The translations under genes and the position numbers were made by a program. 56,333 nt of DNA, taken from Paracoccus nototheniae. GTDB lineage: Bacteria > Pseudomonadota > Alphaproteobacteria > Rhodobacterales > Rhodobacteraceae. The notes under the pieces are model-generated. The model did no database searches. It was not told where the DNA came from and was given only the letters and a program-made list of their open reading frames with translations. Positions 34,119-42,374 of this stretch are shown here, piece by piece (the first letter of the stretch is position 1; every line of letters starts with the position of its first letter). Location of the stretch: NCBI RefSeq assembly GCF_004335005.1, contig NZ_RQRT01000019.1, positions 1-56,333 of the forward strand. The letters run 5' to 3'.

Positions 34119-35027
34119 ATGATCCTGCGCAGTTTCGCAGCCCTCGCCATCACCGCCGCCGCCGCGCAGGCCGAACCACGAGACGTGGTGGCGACGTTTT
34201 CGATCATTGGCGATCTGGCGCAGCAAGTCGGCGGCGATCGGATTACCCTGCATACCCTGGTTGGCTCCGATGCTGACGCCCATGTCTACGAGCCGCGTCC
34301 GGCGGATGCGATGGCGCTGGCACGGGCCGATGTGGTCCTGACCAACGGTCTCGGTTTCGAAGGGTTTCTAGACCGCCTGATCGCTGCCAGCGGCACCGAC
34401 GCGGCCGTCGTCACTCTGACTGAGCGTGCCGAGGTTCTGGAGGACCCGGCAGGAGGCCATTACCATTACGAAGGCGATCAGGCGATCTGGCATGCGGGCG
34501 CCCATGACCCTCATGCCTGGCAATCAGTGCCCAACGCCCGCGCCTATGTTGCGAGCATCGCTGACGCCTTCTGCACCGCCGATGCCATGGGCTGCGATAC
34601 CTACCGCGGCAATGCCGATCGCTACAACGCCGAACTCGATATGCTGGACGCAGAGATCCGCACCGCTGTGGAGGCCGTGCCTGCAGATCGCCGCACCGTC
34701 GTCGTGGCCCATAACGCCTTTCGTTATTTTGAGACCGAGTACGGCGTGACTTTCCTGTCTCCACAAGGCGTCAGCACAGAATCCGAAGCATCCGCAGCCG
34801 ATGTCGCGGGCCTGATCCGCGAGATCCGCGACCAGAAGGCTGGCGCGATCTTTGCCGAGAACATCTCGGACACGCGCCTGCTGGACCGCATAGCCGCCGA
34901 GACGGATCTGCCACTGGCTGGCACACTTTATTCCGACGCGCTGTCGGGGCCGGATGGTCCCGCGCCCGACTATCTGTCGATGATGCGCCACAACGCGCGG
35001 GCAATCACCGCAGCGCTGGCCGAATGA
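34119..35027 (+). CDS. aztC: Periplasmic zinc-binding protein AztC (copy 1)
   Basis: This 302-residue cluster A-I binding protein has a signal peptide (about residues 1-18, MILRSFAALAITAAAAQA). Predicted zinc ligands by family pattern are His in DADAHVYEP, His in AHDPHAWQSV, His in VVAHNAFRYF and Asp in GTLYSDALSG. The flexible His loop GGHYHYEGDQAIWHAG is the AztC-type acceptor region for zinc from AztD. The ATG at 34119 is chosen because AAAGGA lies 6 bases upstream; a more distant ATG at 34104 lacks one. Confidence 0.9.
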   Translation: MILRSFAALAITAAAAQAEPRDVVATFSIIGDLAQQVGGDRITLHTLVGSDADAHVYEPRPADAMALARADVVLTNGLGFEGFLDRLIAASGTDAAVVTLTERAEVLEDPAGGHYHYEGDQAIWHAGAHDPHAWQSVPNARAYVASIADAFCTADAMGCDTYRGNADRYNAELDMLDAEIRTAVEAVPADRRTVVVAHNAFRYFETEYGVTFLSPQGVSTESEASAADVAGLIREIRDQKAGAIFAENISDTRLLDRIAAETDLPLAGTLYSDALSGPDGPAPDYLSMMRHNARAITAALAE

Positions 35028-35053
35028 CTCTTTCCAACCACAGGAGACGACCC

Positions 35054-36286
35054 ATGATCCGAACCTTCACTGGTGCCAGCACGCTGGCCCTGATGCTGGC
35101 CAGTACCGCAATGGCACAGGATAGCCACGACCATGAGCACGAGGGTGACGTAACGCTCTATCGCCTGTTCGTCGGCGATCACGCAAATGGTCAGGTCACG
35201 GCCATCGACCTGGCGGACCCTGACAATCGCTGGAGCTTTCAGACGACCGGCCAGACCAAGCTGTTTCCGATTGCAAACGGCACAGTCGTTGCCGCCGTCC
35301 AGTCAAACGATGATGCCGTGCATTTCTTTGACAGCGGGATCTCCTTCGAGGATCACGGTGATCACGCCGACATTGCGGTGACCGAACCGACCGCCATCGA
35401 CACCGTCCTGACCGGCCCCCGCCCCTTCCATCTGATCGATCACGACGGCCAGATCGTCATCAACTATGACAGGGGCGGCTATGCGGAAGTGATCGAAAGC
35501 GCGGCGCTGGCGCGCGGCGAGATCGACCCCCAACGTTTCCCGCAGGCGCGCGCGCATCACGGCTTTGTCACGCCTATGGGTGATGCCTGGCTGTCCACCG
35601 TTGCCTCGGACGAGCAAGTCACGGGCGATGCGTCCGTTCCGCGCCTCGGATTGCAGGCGTTCGACGCGGAAGGCACGGCCACCGGCGATCTGGCCACCTG
35701 CACCGGCATCCATGGCGAGGCGTTCTCGGGCGCCTATCTGGTTGCGGGCTGCAAAGAGGGCGTGCTGACGGTCACAACCGGATCGGATGGCCCCGTCTAT
35801 GACATGCTGGAATACCCCGCCGAGCTGCCGCAGGACGTGACCACCGGGACCATTCTGGGATCCAACGCGATCCAGATGTTTCTGGGCAATCACGGCCCCG
35901 ACGGACTGGTCGTCATCGATCCGGTCGATGAGCCGCATTTCAGCCGCATCGCCCTGCCCTTCCGCCGCGTGGATTTCGTACTGGACCCGGTGCAGCCCGC
36001 CCATGCCTATGTCCTGACCGAGGACGGCAGCCTGCACCGCATCGACATGCTGGCCGGAGAGGTGGCCGCTTCTGCAAAGGTGACGGCGCCCTACTCGATG
36101 GACGATGACTGGAACGACCCGCGTCCCCGCATCGCCATGGCTGGGAACGAGATCGTGGTGACCGATCCGAACGCGGGTCTGATCCGACGCATTTCGACGG
36201 AAGATCTGTCCGAACTCGGTACGATCGAGGTGGACGGCACACCCTACAATATCGCCGTTGCTGGCGGCAGCGGTGTCGTCCACTGA
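35054..36286 (+). CDS. aztD: Periplasmic zinc metallochaperone AztD
   Basis: This 410-residue secreted beta-propeller protein transfers zinc to AztC. It has a signal peptide (MIRTFTGASTLALMLAST then AMAQ), a His/Asp/Glu metal-binding N terminus (SHDHEHEGD at ~22-30), and propeller strands such as FVGDHANGQVTAIDLADPDN and AYVLTEDGSLHRIDMLAGEV. Cys in TCTGIHGEAF and AGCKEG could form a disulfide. AGGAG lies before the ATG. AztD is the diagnostic fourth gene of the Paracoccus azt operon. The second azt copy has no aztD. Confidence 0.9.
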   Translation: MIRTFTGASTLALMLASTAMAQDSHDHEHEGDVTLYRLFVGDHANGQVTAIDLADPDNRWSFQTTGQTKLFPIANGTVVAAVQSNDDAVHFFDSGISFEDHGDHADIAVTEPTAIDTVLTGPRPFHLIDHDGQIVINYDRGGYAEVIESAALARGEIDPQRFPQARAHHGFVTPMGDAWLSTVASDEQVTGDASVPRLGLQAFDAEGTATGDLATCTGIHGEAFSGAYLVAGCKEGVLTVTTGSDGPVYDMLEYPAELPQDVTTGTILGSNAIQMFLGNHGPDGLVVIDPVDEPHFSRIALPFRRVDFVLDPVQPAHAYVLTEDGSLHRIDMLAGEVAASAKVTAPYSMDDDWNDPRPRIAMAGNEIVVTDPNAGLIRRISTEDLSELGTIEVDGTPYNIAVAGGSGVVH

Positions 36287-36291
36287 TCTGA

Positions 36292-36319
36292 CGGCGCCCG
36301 GTCGCAAGGCTGGGCGCCG
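36292..36319. terminator. Hairpin between convergent aztD and the 88-residue gene
   Basis: CGGCGCCC (36292-36299) pairs with GGGCGCCG (36312-36319) around a 12-base loop. It lies between two convergent stop codons and so may act in both directions, though no T-run is present. Confidence 0.5.
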
Positions 36320-36320
36320 G

Positions 36321-36587
36321 TTACAGACGTTGGAGCGCTGATCCGATTTCTGCTTCGGTGACTTCGGCTACTGGGCGGTGGATCACCATGATCCGCCGCA
36401 CAAGATCCAGACCCAGCACGGTGATCTGGGTGGCCGGTCCCGAACAGGCGGGGTCCTCACAAGGGATCTCGGCCACCGACACGATGACCTGCAACGGCAC
36501 ACCCGGCTGCTGGCGCACCAGCCGCCTCACTCGCTGGAAATGCCACAAGGCGACAGCCTTGTCCTTGATCTGCGCCGACAGGTTCAT
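36321..36587 (-). CDS. Uncharacterised 88-residue protein with CxDPxC motif
   Basis: This small cytoplasmic protein begins MNLSAQIKDKAVALWHFQRV. Its conserved-looking centre is VSVAEIPCEDPACSGPATQI, with two Cys spaced C-E-D-P-A-C, then VLGLDLVRRIMVIHRPVAEV. GGAGGTGA is well placed before the ATG, so it is a real gene. It lies between aztD and cobW copy 2 on the opposite strand and is divergent from cobW. I do not know its function; a metal- or cofactor-related role is inferred from location and the paired cysteines. Confidence 0.65.
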   Translation of the reverse strand: MNLSAQIKDKAVALWHFQRVRRLVRQQPGVPLQVIVSVAEIPCEDPACSGPATQITVLGLDLVRRIMVIHRPVAEVTEAEIGSALQRL

Positions 36588-36637
36588 CCGCGTCACCTCC
36601 CCTGCCAACCAATCATGCCCGGAAAGGCCCTGCAACC

Positions 36638-37723
36638 ATGACCGACCGCATCCCTGTCACCCTGCTGACCGGCTTTCTGGGCGCTGGCTAGACGACGCTG
36701 CTCAATCACCTGCTGAGCGATGCCACCGCAGGCCGCATCGCCGTCATCGTCAACAAGTTCGGAGAGGCTGGCCTCGATCACGACCTGATCGAGGCCAGCG
36801 CCGAGGACGTGATCCTGATGAAGTCCGGCTGCATCTGCTGCACGATCCGCAGCGATCTGGCGCGCACGCTGACAGACCTGCACGCCCGCCGGTCGCGGGG
36901 TGATCTAAGCTTTGACCGCGTGGTGATCGAGACCACGGGCCTGGCCGATCCCGGCCCGATCCATCACACGCTGATGATGGAGCCGGACGTCTCCCGTACC
37001 TTTTCACTGGACGGCATCGTGACCGCAGTGGACGCGGTCCTGGGTGCCGCGACGCTGGAACGGCACGCCGAGGCGCAGGCCCAGGTGGCCATGGCCGACC
37101 GGATCGTCCTGACCAAGACGGATCTGGCAACCGGCCCGCAGATTGACATGCTGACCGCGCAGCTGAACGCGCTGAACGCCCGCGCCCCGCGCATCCGCGC
37201 CGAACGCGGACGCGTCGCATCGGGATGCCTGTTTGACCTGAATGCAGGACGCACAAGCGGCGACAGTGCGGCAGCGCTGGAATGGCTGGGGATGAAGCCC
37301 GATCCGCTGGCCGGGTTGTCCGGCCTCGCGCCCAGGTCAGTTGCCGCCGCGCTGCCGGGGTTTCCGTCGACCGCCACGCACCATGCCCGCGACAGCAACA
37401 TCGTCACCGCATCGATCACCATCGACGCGCCGATCCCGGCCCCGGTGTTTGATTTCTGGCTTGACATGCTGGTTGGCATTCAGGGCGACTCCATCCTGCG
37501 CCTGAAGGCCATCGTGCACATCGAAGGCGGCCAGGTTCCGTTCGTCATGCACGGCGTCCAGCATATTCTGGAGCCCCCCGTGCCGCTGAAACACTAGCCC
37601 GCAGATGACAGCACCAGCCGTATCGTCCTGATCGCGCGCGATATGTCGGTCGAGCAGCTGACCGCGAACCTAGCCAATTCCCTGTGTAAAAGCCGTCAGA
37701 AATGGACGCCTGCGATCGCGTGA
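36638..37723 (+). pseudogene. CobW-family GTPase copy 2, inactivated by two amber codons
   Basis: The reading frame begins [17 protein letters not shown] and hits TAG at 36689-36691 exactly where Walker A Lys should be (GFLGAG-stop-TT, AAG expected). It then continues as a recognisable CobW protein: MKSGCICCTIRSDL, VIETTGLADPGPIHHTL, LTKTDL, and C-terminal VMHGVQHILEPPVPLKH. A second TAG (37595-37597) falls where relatives have Trp, followed in frame by SRIVLIARDMSVEQLTANLA. Homology ends near 37683. No frameshifts are seen. An open frame restarting at 36809 would lack the whole GTP-binding N terminus. This is a pseudogene of a zinc-chaperone paralog. Confidence 0.87.
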
Positions 37724-38501
37724 GAGATACAGTTGCTAGAAGCCGCGTGTCCGAAATGTTCTCGGCAAAGATCGCGCCGGCCTTGGCGTACCGGATCTCG
37801 CGGATCAGGCCCGCGACATCGGCGGCCGAGGCCTCGGACTCAGTGCTGACGCCTTGTGGCGACAGAAAGACGATGCCGTATTCCTCCTCGAAATACCGGA
37901 AGGCATTGTGAGCCACGACGACTGTGCGGCGATCCTGAGGCAGCGCTTCCACGGCCCCGCGGATTTCGGCGTCCAGAGCATCGAGCTGTAGGGCATAGCT
38001 GGCGGCATTGGCGCGATAGCCCTCGCACCCATCTGCATCCGCAGCGCAAAAGGCATCCGCGATGGTTGCAACATAGGCCTGTGCGTTGGGCACCGATTGC
38101 CAGGCATGGGGATCATACGCGCCCGCATGCCAGATCGCCTGCTCGCCGACGTAATGGTAATGCCCGCCCGCCGGGTCCTCCAGGACATTCGCGCCGTCGG
38201 TGAGGGCAAAGATGGCGGCGTCGGTGCCGCTGGCCGCGATCAGCCGGTCGACAAATCCTTCCAGCTCCAGCCCGTTGGTCAGCACCACATCGGCCCTCGC
38301 CACCGCCATCGCGTCGCGTGGGCGCGGCTCGTAGACATGGGCGTCAGCATCAGGGCCGACCAGCACCTGCAGGTCGATGCGGTCGCCGCCCACCTGTGCC
38401 GCCAGGTCGCCGATGATCGAAAAGGTCGCCACGACCTGCGGCGGTTCGGCCTGCACAGCGGCAGCGCTCAGCAAGAGGGCCGCAAGGGATCGAAAGATCA
38501 T
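37545..38501 (-). pseudogene. AztC copy 2, 3' end replaced (truncated zinc-binding protein)
   Basis: The protein begins MIFRSLAALLLSAAAVQA (signal peptide) and is clearly homologous to AztC copy 1 through FAENISDTRLL. There (near 37737) homology stops and an unrelated 60-odd-residue tail (ATVSLTRSQASISDGF...) is read antisense through the end of the cobW pseudogene. The three His ligands (DADAHVYEP, YDPHAWQSV, VVAHNAFRYF) remain. The C-terminal segment carrying the Asp ligand (LYSDALSG in copy 1) is lost, so zinc binding is probably impaired. AGGAATAACC precedes the ATG. The upstream aztA/aztB copies look intact. Confidence 0.8.
37684..37736. other. Short unrelated joint between cobW copy 2 and truncated aztC copy 2
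   Basis: About 53 bp belong neither to cobW homology on the left nor to aztC homology on the right. The segment starts TGTGTAAAAGCCGTCAGAAA, reminiscent of an IS256-type terminus (TGTGTAAAA), so it may be the scar of an IS that caused the deletion. This assignment is tentative. Confidence 0.35.
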
Positions 38502-38520
38502 GGTTATTCCTTTTCTTGGG

Positions 38521-39387
38521 TCATGCGGCCCGGTGGCGCCGCCGCGGCAGGCGCGGCACCACGAGGCCGCGCGGCCCGGCCACCACCGATGCAAGATAGG
38601 CCGCCCCCGCCGACAGTGTGATCGACGGTCCCGAGGGCAGCGACAGATGATAGGACAGCAGCAGCCCCGAGGCCGAGGCCACCGCCCCGATCGCCACGGC
38701 AAGGGCCACCATCGCCAGAACCGATTGCGTCCAGAACCGCGCGGCCGCCGCGGGCAGGATCATCAGCCCGACCGCCAGCAGCGTGCCAAGCGCCTGGAAT
38801 CCCGCGACAAGGTTCAGAACGACCAGCGCCAGGAACCCGAAATGCACCACGGTGCCCATCCCCGAGACAGAGCGCAGGAACAGCGGGTCAAGGCATTCCG
38901 CCACCAGCGCTCGCCACAGCAAGCCAAAGGCGAGAGTCGTGACCACCAGCACAAGAGCGATCAGCACGATCGCCGCATCGTCCAGCGCCAGCACCGTGCC
39001 GAATAGCACGTGCATCAGATCGACACTGGAGCCGCGTAAGGACACCATCACGACCCCCACCGACAGCGAGATCAGGTAGAAGGCCGCCATCGATGCGTCC
39101 TCGTGCTGGACCGTCAGCCGGGCGACGGCGCCCGCGCCCACGGCCACCGCCGCGCCCGGCACCAGCCCGCCCAGGGTCATCGGCCAGATCTCCAGCCCGT
39201 AGATCAGGAAGCCCGCCGCTGCGCCGGGCAGGATCGCATGGGCCATCGCATCCCCGGTCAGGCTCATCCGGCGCAGCATCAGAAAGACGCCCACTGGGCA
39301 GGCCGACAGCGACAGCATCAGGGCCCCTGCCAGAGCGCGTTGCATGAAGGCGAATTCGGTGAAGGGTGCGACCAGCAGTTCCCACAT
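38521..39387 (-). CDS. aztB: Zinc ABC transporter permease AztB (copy 2)
   Basis: This is a 288-residue intact ZnuB-family permease with the same motifs as copy 1 (MSLTGDAMAHAILPGAAAGF; SVDLMHVLFGTVLALDD; LMILPAAAARFWT). Differences from copy 1 are spread along the protein and mostly conservative in helices. The start used is the ATG that overlaps the aztA stop; a GTG one codon earlier overlaps fully. It lies 19 bp upstream of aztC copy 2. Confidence 0.88.
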   Translation of the reverse strand: MWELLVAPFTEFAFMQRALAGALMLSLSACPVGVFLMLRRMSLTGDAMAHAILPGAAAGFLIYGLEIWPMTLGGLVPGAAVAVGAGAVARLTVQHEDASMAAFYLISLSVGVVMVSLRGSSVDLMHVLFGTVLALDDAAIVLIALVLVVTTLAFGLLWRALVAECLDPLFLRSVSGMGTVVHFGFLALVVLNLVAGFQALGTLLAVGLMILPAAAARFWTQSVLAMVALAVAIGAVASASGLLLSYHLSLPSGPSITLSAGAAYLASVVAGPRGLVVPRLPRRRHRAA

Positions 39388-40157
39388 CACGCGGCCCGCC
39401 ATGCACCTTGGGGTGCGCACCAGGGGGCGGCCTCGTCCCAGGCCTCTTGAAAGCTGCGGGCGCGGGCGAGGTTGGTGTCAGTCAGAACCCTTTCGGTCGG
39501 GCCCCAAGCCACGGCGCGTCTGGCAAGAAGCAGCGCTTGCGGGAAATGCGCGCGCACCAGTGCCAGATCATGGGCGACGATCAGGACCGTGCGCCCCTCG
39601 GCATGCCAGCGAGCGATCAGGGCGGTCAGATCGCGGATGGTCTTTTCGTCGATGGCGTTGAACGGCTCATCCAGCAGGATCAGCTGTGCATCCTGAACCA
39701 GGACACGCGCGAACATGGTCTGTTGCAGCTGTCCCCCGGAAAGCGTGTCGAGCGGACGCTTGTCGAACCCCTCCAGCCCGACCTCGGCAAGCGCTACGGC
39801 GATTCGATCCCGGTCGGCCTCGCGGTGCCTGCCCAGTAGGCCGCGCCTTTGCCAAAGCCCAAGCGCCACAAGATCGCGGACCCGCGCAGGGAAGCCACGG
39901 TCGAGTTCCGAGAGCTGCGGAAGATACGCCATCGTCCGGCGCCCGGCCGTGCAGGTGCCAGCCATTGGCGCCAGAAGCCCGGCGATCGCCTTAAGGAGCG
40001 TTGATTTGCCCGACCCGTTTGGACCGACGATCGCCGTCAGAGACCCCCGTGCGAAATCCCCCGTCAGGTGATGGATCGCCGCATGGCTGCCATAGCCCAC
40101 GGTCAGATCGTTCAGTTCGATCACTGAAAGCGGACTGGATGATGGTTTACGCTGCAC
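39387..40157 (-). CDS. aztA: Zinc ABC transporter ATP-binding protein AztA (copy 2)
   Basis: This is a 256-residue intact ATPase: Walker A GPNGSGKST, MAYLPQLSELDRGFP, signature LSGGQLQQTMFA, Walker B LILLDEPFNAIDEKT and switch VAHDLALV. A GTG start at 40157 is chosen because AAGGG is well spaced and the length then matches copy 1; an upstream ATG at 40190 would overlap the Zur-like site. If aztC copy 2 is dead, this ATPase and its permease may still be served by AztC copy 1. Confidence 0.83.
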   Translation of the reverse strand: MQRKPSSSPLSVIELNDLTVGYGSHAAIHHLTGDFARGSLTAIVGPNGSGKSTLLKAIAGLLAPMAGTCTAGRRTMAYLPQLSELDRGFPARVRDLVALGLWQRRGLLGRHREADRDRIAVALAEVGLEGFDKRPLDTLSGGQLQQTMFARVLVQDAQLILLDEPFNAIDEKTIRDLTALIARWHAEGRTVLIVAHDLALVRAHFPQALLLARRAVAWGPTERVLTDTNLARARSFQEAWDEAAPWCAPQGAWRAA

Positions 40158-40179
40158 GGAATGCCCTTGCGATTCGATG

Positions 40180-40196
40180 AGTGATAACATTACACT
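40180..40196. promoter_or_regulatory. Zur-box-like site upstream of aztA copy 2
   Basis: The minus strand reads AGTGTAATGTTATCACT, containing TGTAATGTTAT, an exact half of the canonical Zur box. The symmetric half is degenerate. It lies just before the GTG start and mirrors the site at copy 1. Confidence 0.5.
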
Positions 40197-40243
40197 TTAG
40201 AAGCCTGCAAGTGCCGTTCCGTCCGCGAGGCAAGGCTAGCGCA

Positions 40244-40882
40244 TCAGGTCTGGGATCTGCGAACCAGCACCAAGTTGTCCTTCAGGGACGCCGGCTGTCC
40301 GTCAGGCCCTTTGGCACTCCGCATGACAACACGCGCCTCGATGACGTCGAAGGGTACATCAGAGGTCGCGATGGACACTAGTTCATCGTCCAGCGAGGGA
40401 AATACGGTCGATGGTGTCGCCTTGGGGGTCCATGGGGGTGGTGCGGCATGTGAGACGATGAGCAGATGTCCGCCCGGGCGCAGCCGCGCCACCGCCTGTC
40501 CCAGGATGAGCGCACGCTGCAATGTCACCGGCGATTGGAGGTACAATGCGGTGACAAGGTCGAACGGGCCGTCGGGCATTGCCAACGACAGGTCGCAGCA
40601 CTGGAACGCCGCCTGCTCTGCCAAGCCAAGCTCAGCCGCGCGGATGCGTGCCCGTTCGACGGCGACGGCAGAGATGTCGCATCCCAGTGCAGTCCACCCA
40701 TGCCGGGCCAGCCAGATCACGTCATCGCCATGCGAGGCCCCGAGGTCGAGGGACGTACCAGGCGTCAGGCCTGCAGCAATCTGCTGAAGGGCACCGGTCA
40801 CCCTGCCATTCGAGGATGTGCGCCGGGTGAGATAGAACTCCTCCCAGAACGACGCCGGATCTTGGGTGGGGTCGGTCGTCAT
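40244..40882 (-). CDS. Class I SAM-dependent methyltransferase
   Basis: This 212-residue methyltransferase has motif I SLDLGASHGDDVIWLARHG (about residues 43-61), acidic loop ALGCDISAVAVERAR, motif II region PDGPFDLVTALYLQSP and motif III LRPGGHLLIVSHA. The FWEEFYLTRR start is like small-molecule (TehB/thiopurine-type) methyltransferases. Its ATG overlaps the stop of the MFS gene, so both are on one transcript. Methylation plus efflux suggests detoxification; the substrate is unknown. Confidence 0.8.
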   Translation of the reverse strand: MTTDPTQDPASFWEEFYLTRRTSSNGRVTGALQQIAAGLTPGTSLDLGASHGDDVIWLARHGWTALGCDISAVAVERARIRAAELGLAEQAAFQCCDLSLAMPDGPFDLVTALYLQSPVTLQRALILGQAVARLRPGGHLLIVSHAAPPPWTPKATPSTVFPSLDDELVSIATSDVPFDVIEARVVMRSAKGPDGQPASLKDNLVLVRRSQT

Positions 40883-42282
40883 GTGTGGACCTTTCGATCA
40901 CGAAATATGGGAAAGCACAGCAAGGCCCCTGCCAGAAGCGTGGCTGCCCCCGTAGAGGCGATCTGCAGCCACAGCATCGCAGCGGCGGCTTCGACCGCCG
41001 GGCGTGTCGTCAGCATGGTGCCATAGATAGCGAAACTGAGCGCGATGGAGGCCGCCATGCTGACCTGCTGCATGGTCTGGATGGTACCGGCGCCCGAACC
41101 GGTAAGGTCCCTTGGCAGGCCTGACATGCCAAGCTGCATCACCGATGTGACGGTCAGGCCCATGGACAACCCGGCCCCTATCATCCCCATGCGCAATGGC
41201 ATAAGGCGCCCTGCCGTCACTTGCGGCAAAAGAAAGTGCATCAGCACGAAGCTGGCGCACAACAGCCCGACGCCGAGCGCCACGCGTGCCAGCGGCTGCA
41301 GTGAGACGCGCCCTGAGATCCAGGAGCCGATCACCACACCTGCAGGAAAGCCTGCCGTCACGAGCCCCGTCTGCAGTGCACTCAGCGCCAACCCGCTTTG
41401 AAGCATCAGCGACAGGATCACGAAAAAGCCCGGCGGCGCTGAGACAGCAAGAAAGACGAATGCCAAGCTCCAACGGAGTGATGGCAGCCGCAAAAGCCCA
41501 AAGGGGACTAGCGATCCCTGCCCGGCCCTTGCTGACAGTCGCGCGAACAATGCGGCGCAGGGAAATGCCGCAACCAGCATCACGACAGTAGGGACAGGCC
41601 AACTGAAGGCAGGGCCGACGTAAAGCGGCGCAACCAGACAGAGGATAAGTGTCGCAAAACTAATGACTTCGGCGAAGCTGCTTGACGTTGCTGACTCCGT
41701 TTTGTCGGGGGCTAGCTGCCGAGTAGTCATCAGCATGACCAAGAGTACGATGAACGCCTCGGTCAGAAAGATTGTCCGCCAGCCGAGCCAAACGGGTGAC
41801 AGAACCAGCAGAATGCCTGCAACGAGTGGGCCGCAGACTGAAGCAAGCGACGCCGTCATGGCAAACCTTTCAAAGGCCCTGGATTGATATGCCGGTAGAA
41901 ACAGGCGCGGGATCATCGCCATGGCCTGCGGGGCCAGTGCAGCGCCGCCTGCCCCCTGCAGCATCCGCGCACCGCCAAGGGACAAGGGCCCCGAGGCAAC
42001 AGCTGACAGCACCGCCCCGAACAAGAATAGCAGTCCTCCGGCAAGGAACATCCGGCGGCGCCCGAACCAGTCGCCCGCACGCCCTGCCGGAAGCAGCAGC
42101 ATCGCCACGACCAGCGGATAGCATCCGGCGATCAGTGCCAAGTCCTGTGTGCTTAACCCCAGATCAGCACCGATGCCGGGCATCGCGATGGCGAACATCG
42201 GCACGTCGACGATGGTCAGCGCCATACCCAGCAGCAAAGCGGTAAAGCCTCGCGCGTGTGGTGCGCGATCCGTATCTTGCAT
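40879..42282 (-). CDS. MFS drug-type transporter (DHA2/EmrB-like)
   Basis: This 467-residue transporter has many membrane helices. The first is GFTALLLGMALTIVDVPMFA. Motif A is GRAGDWFGRRRMFLAGG between helices 2 and 3, and the motif C-like segment is LASVCGPLVAGILL. These place it with 12-14-helix proton-coupled exporters. I use the ATG at 42282 (MQDTDRAPHARG); an upstream ATG at 42306 overlaps a probable regulator half-site. It is divergent from the Rrf2 gene, which likely represses it. Confidence 0.8.
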   Translation of the reverse strand: MQDTDRAPHARGFTALLLGMALTIVDVPMFAIAMPGIGADLGLSTQDLALIAGCYPLVVAMLLLPAGRAGDWFGRRRMFLAGGLLFLFGAVLSAVASGPLSLGGARMLQGAGGAALAPQAMAMIPRLFLPAYQSRAFERFAMTASLASVCGPLVAGILLVLSPVWLGWRTIFLTEAFIVLLVMLMTTRQLAPDKTESATSSSFAEVISFATLILCLVAPLYVGPAFSWPVPTVVMLVAAFPCAALFARLSARAGQGSLVPFGLLRLPSLRWSLAFVFLAVSAPPGFFVILSLMLQSGLALSALQTGLVTAGFPAGVVIGSWISGRVSLQPLARVALGVGLLCASFVLMHFLLPQVTAGRLMPLRMGMIGAGLSMGLTVTSVMQLGMSGLPRDLTGSGAGTIQTMQQVSMAASIALSFAIYGTMLTTRPAVEAAAAMLWLQIASTGAATLLAGALLCFPIFRDRKVHT

Positions 42283-42291
42283 GACTTCAAA

Positions 42292-42361
42292 CTCATGTAA
42301 CTTCATCAGTATCTTGATAGCGCGCGGCAAAGTAATAATGTAATAGGTAAAGTTACACAAG
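42292..42361. promoter_or_regulatory. Inverted half-sites between the MFS and Rrf2 genes
   Basis: AAGTTACATGAG (minus strand, 42303-42292) and AAGTTACACAAG (plus strand, 42350-42361) are near-identical and face each other across the divergent promoter region. This is a likely binding arrangement for the Rrf2 regulator, one site near each start codon. Confidence 0.5.
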
Positions 42362-42374
42362 CTGAGGATTGCTG

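Noticed and set aside
36809..37597. Treating the CobW copy 2 remnant as a normal shorter gene
   Set aside because: A restart here lacks the GTP-binding N terminus, and the frame upstream is clearly the same gene interrupted by TAG.
38502..38702. Longer N terminus for AztC copy 2
   Set aside because: The upstream extension overlaps the aztB end and is Arg/Cys-rich noise; MIFRSLAALLLSAAAVQA is a proper signal peptide with a ribosome-binding site.
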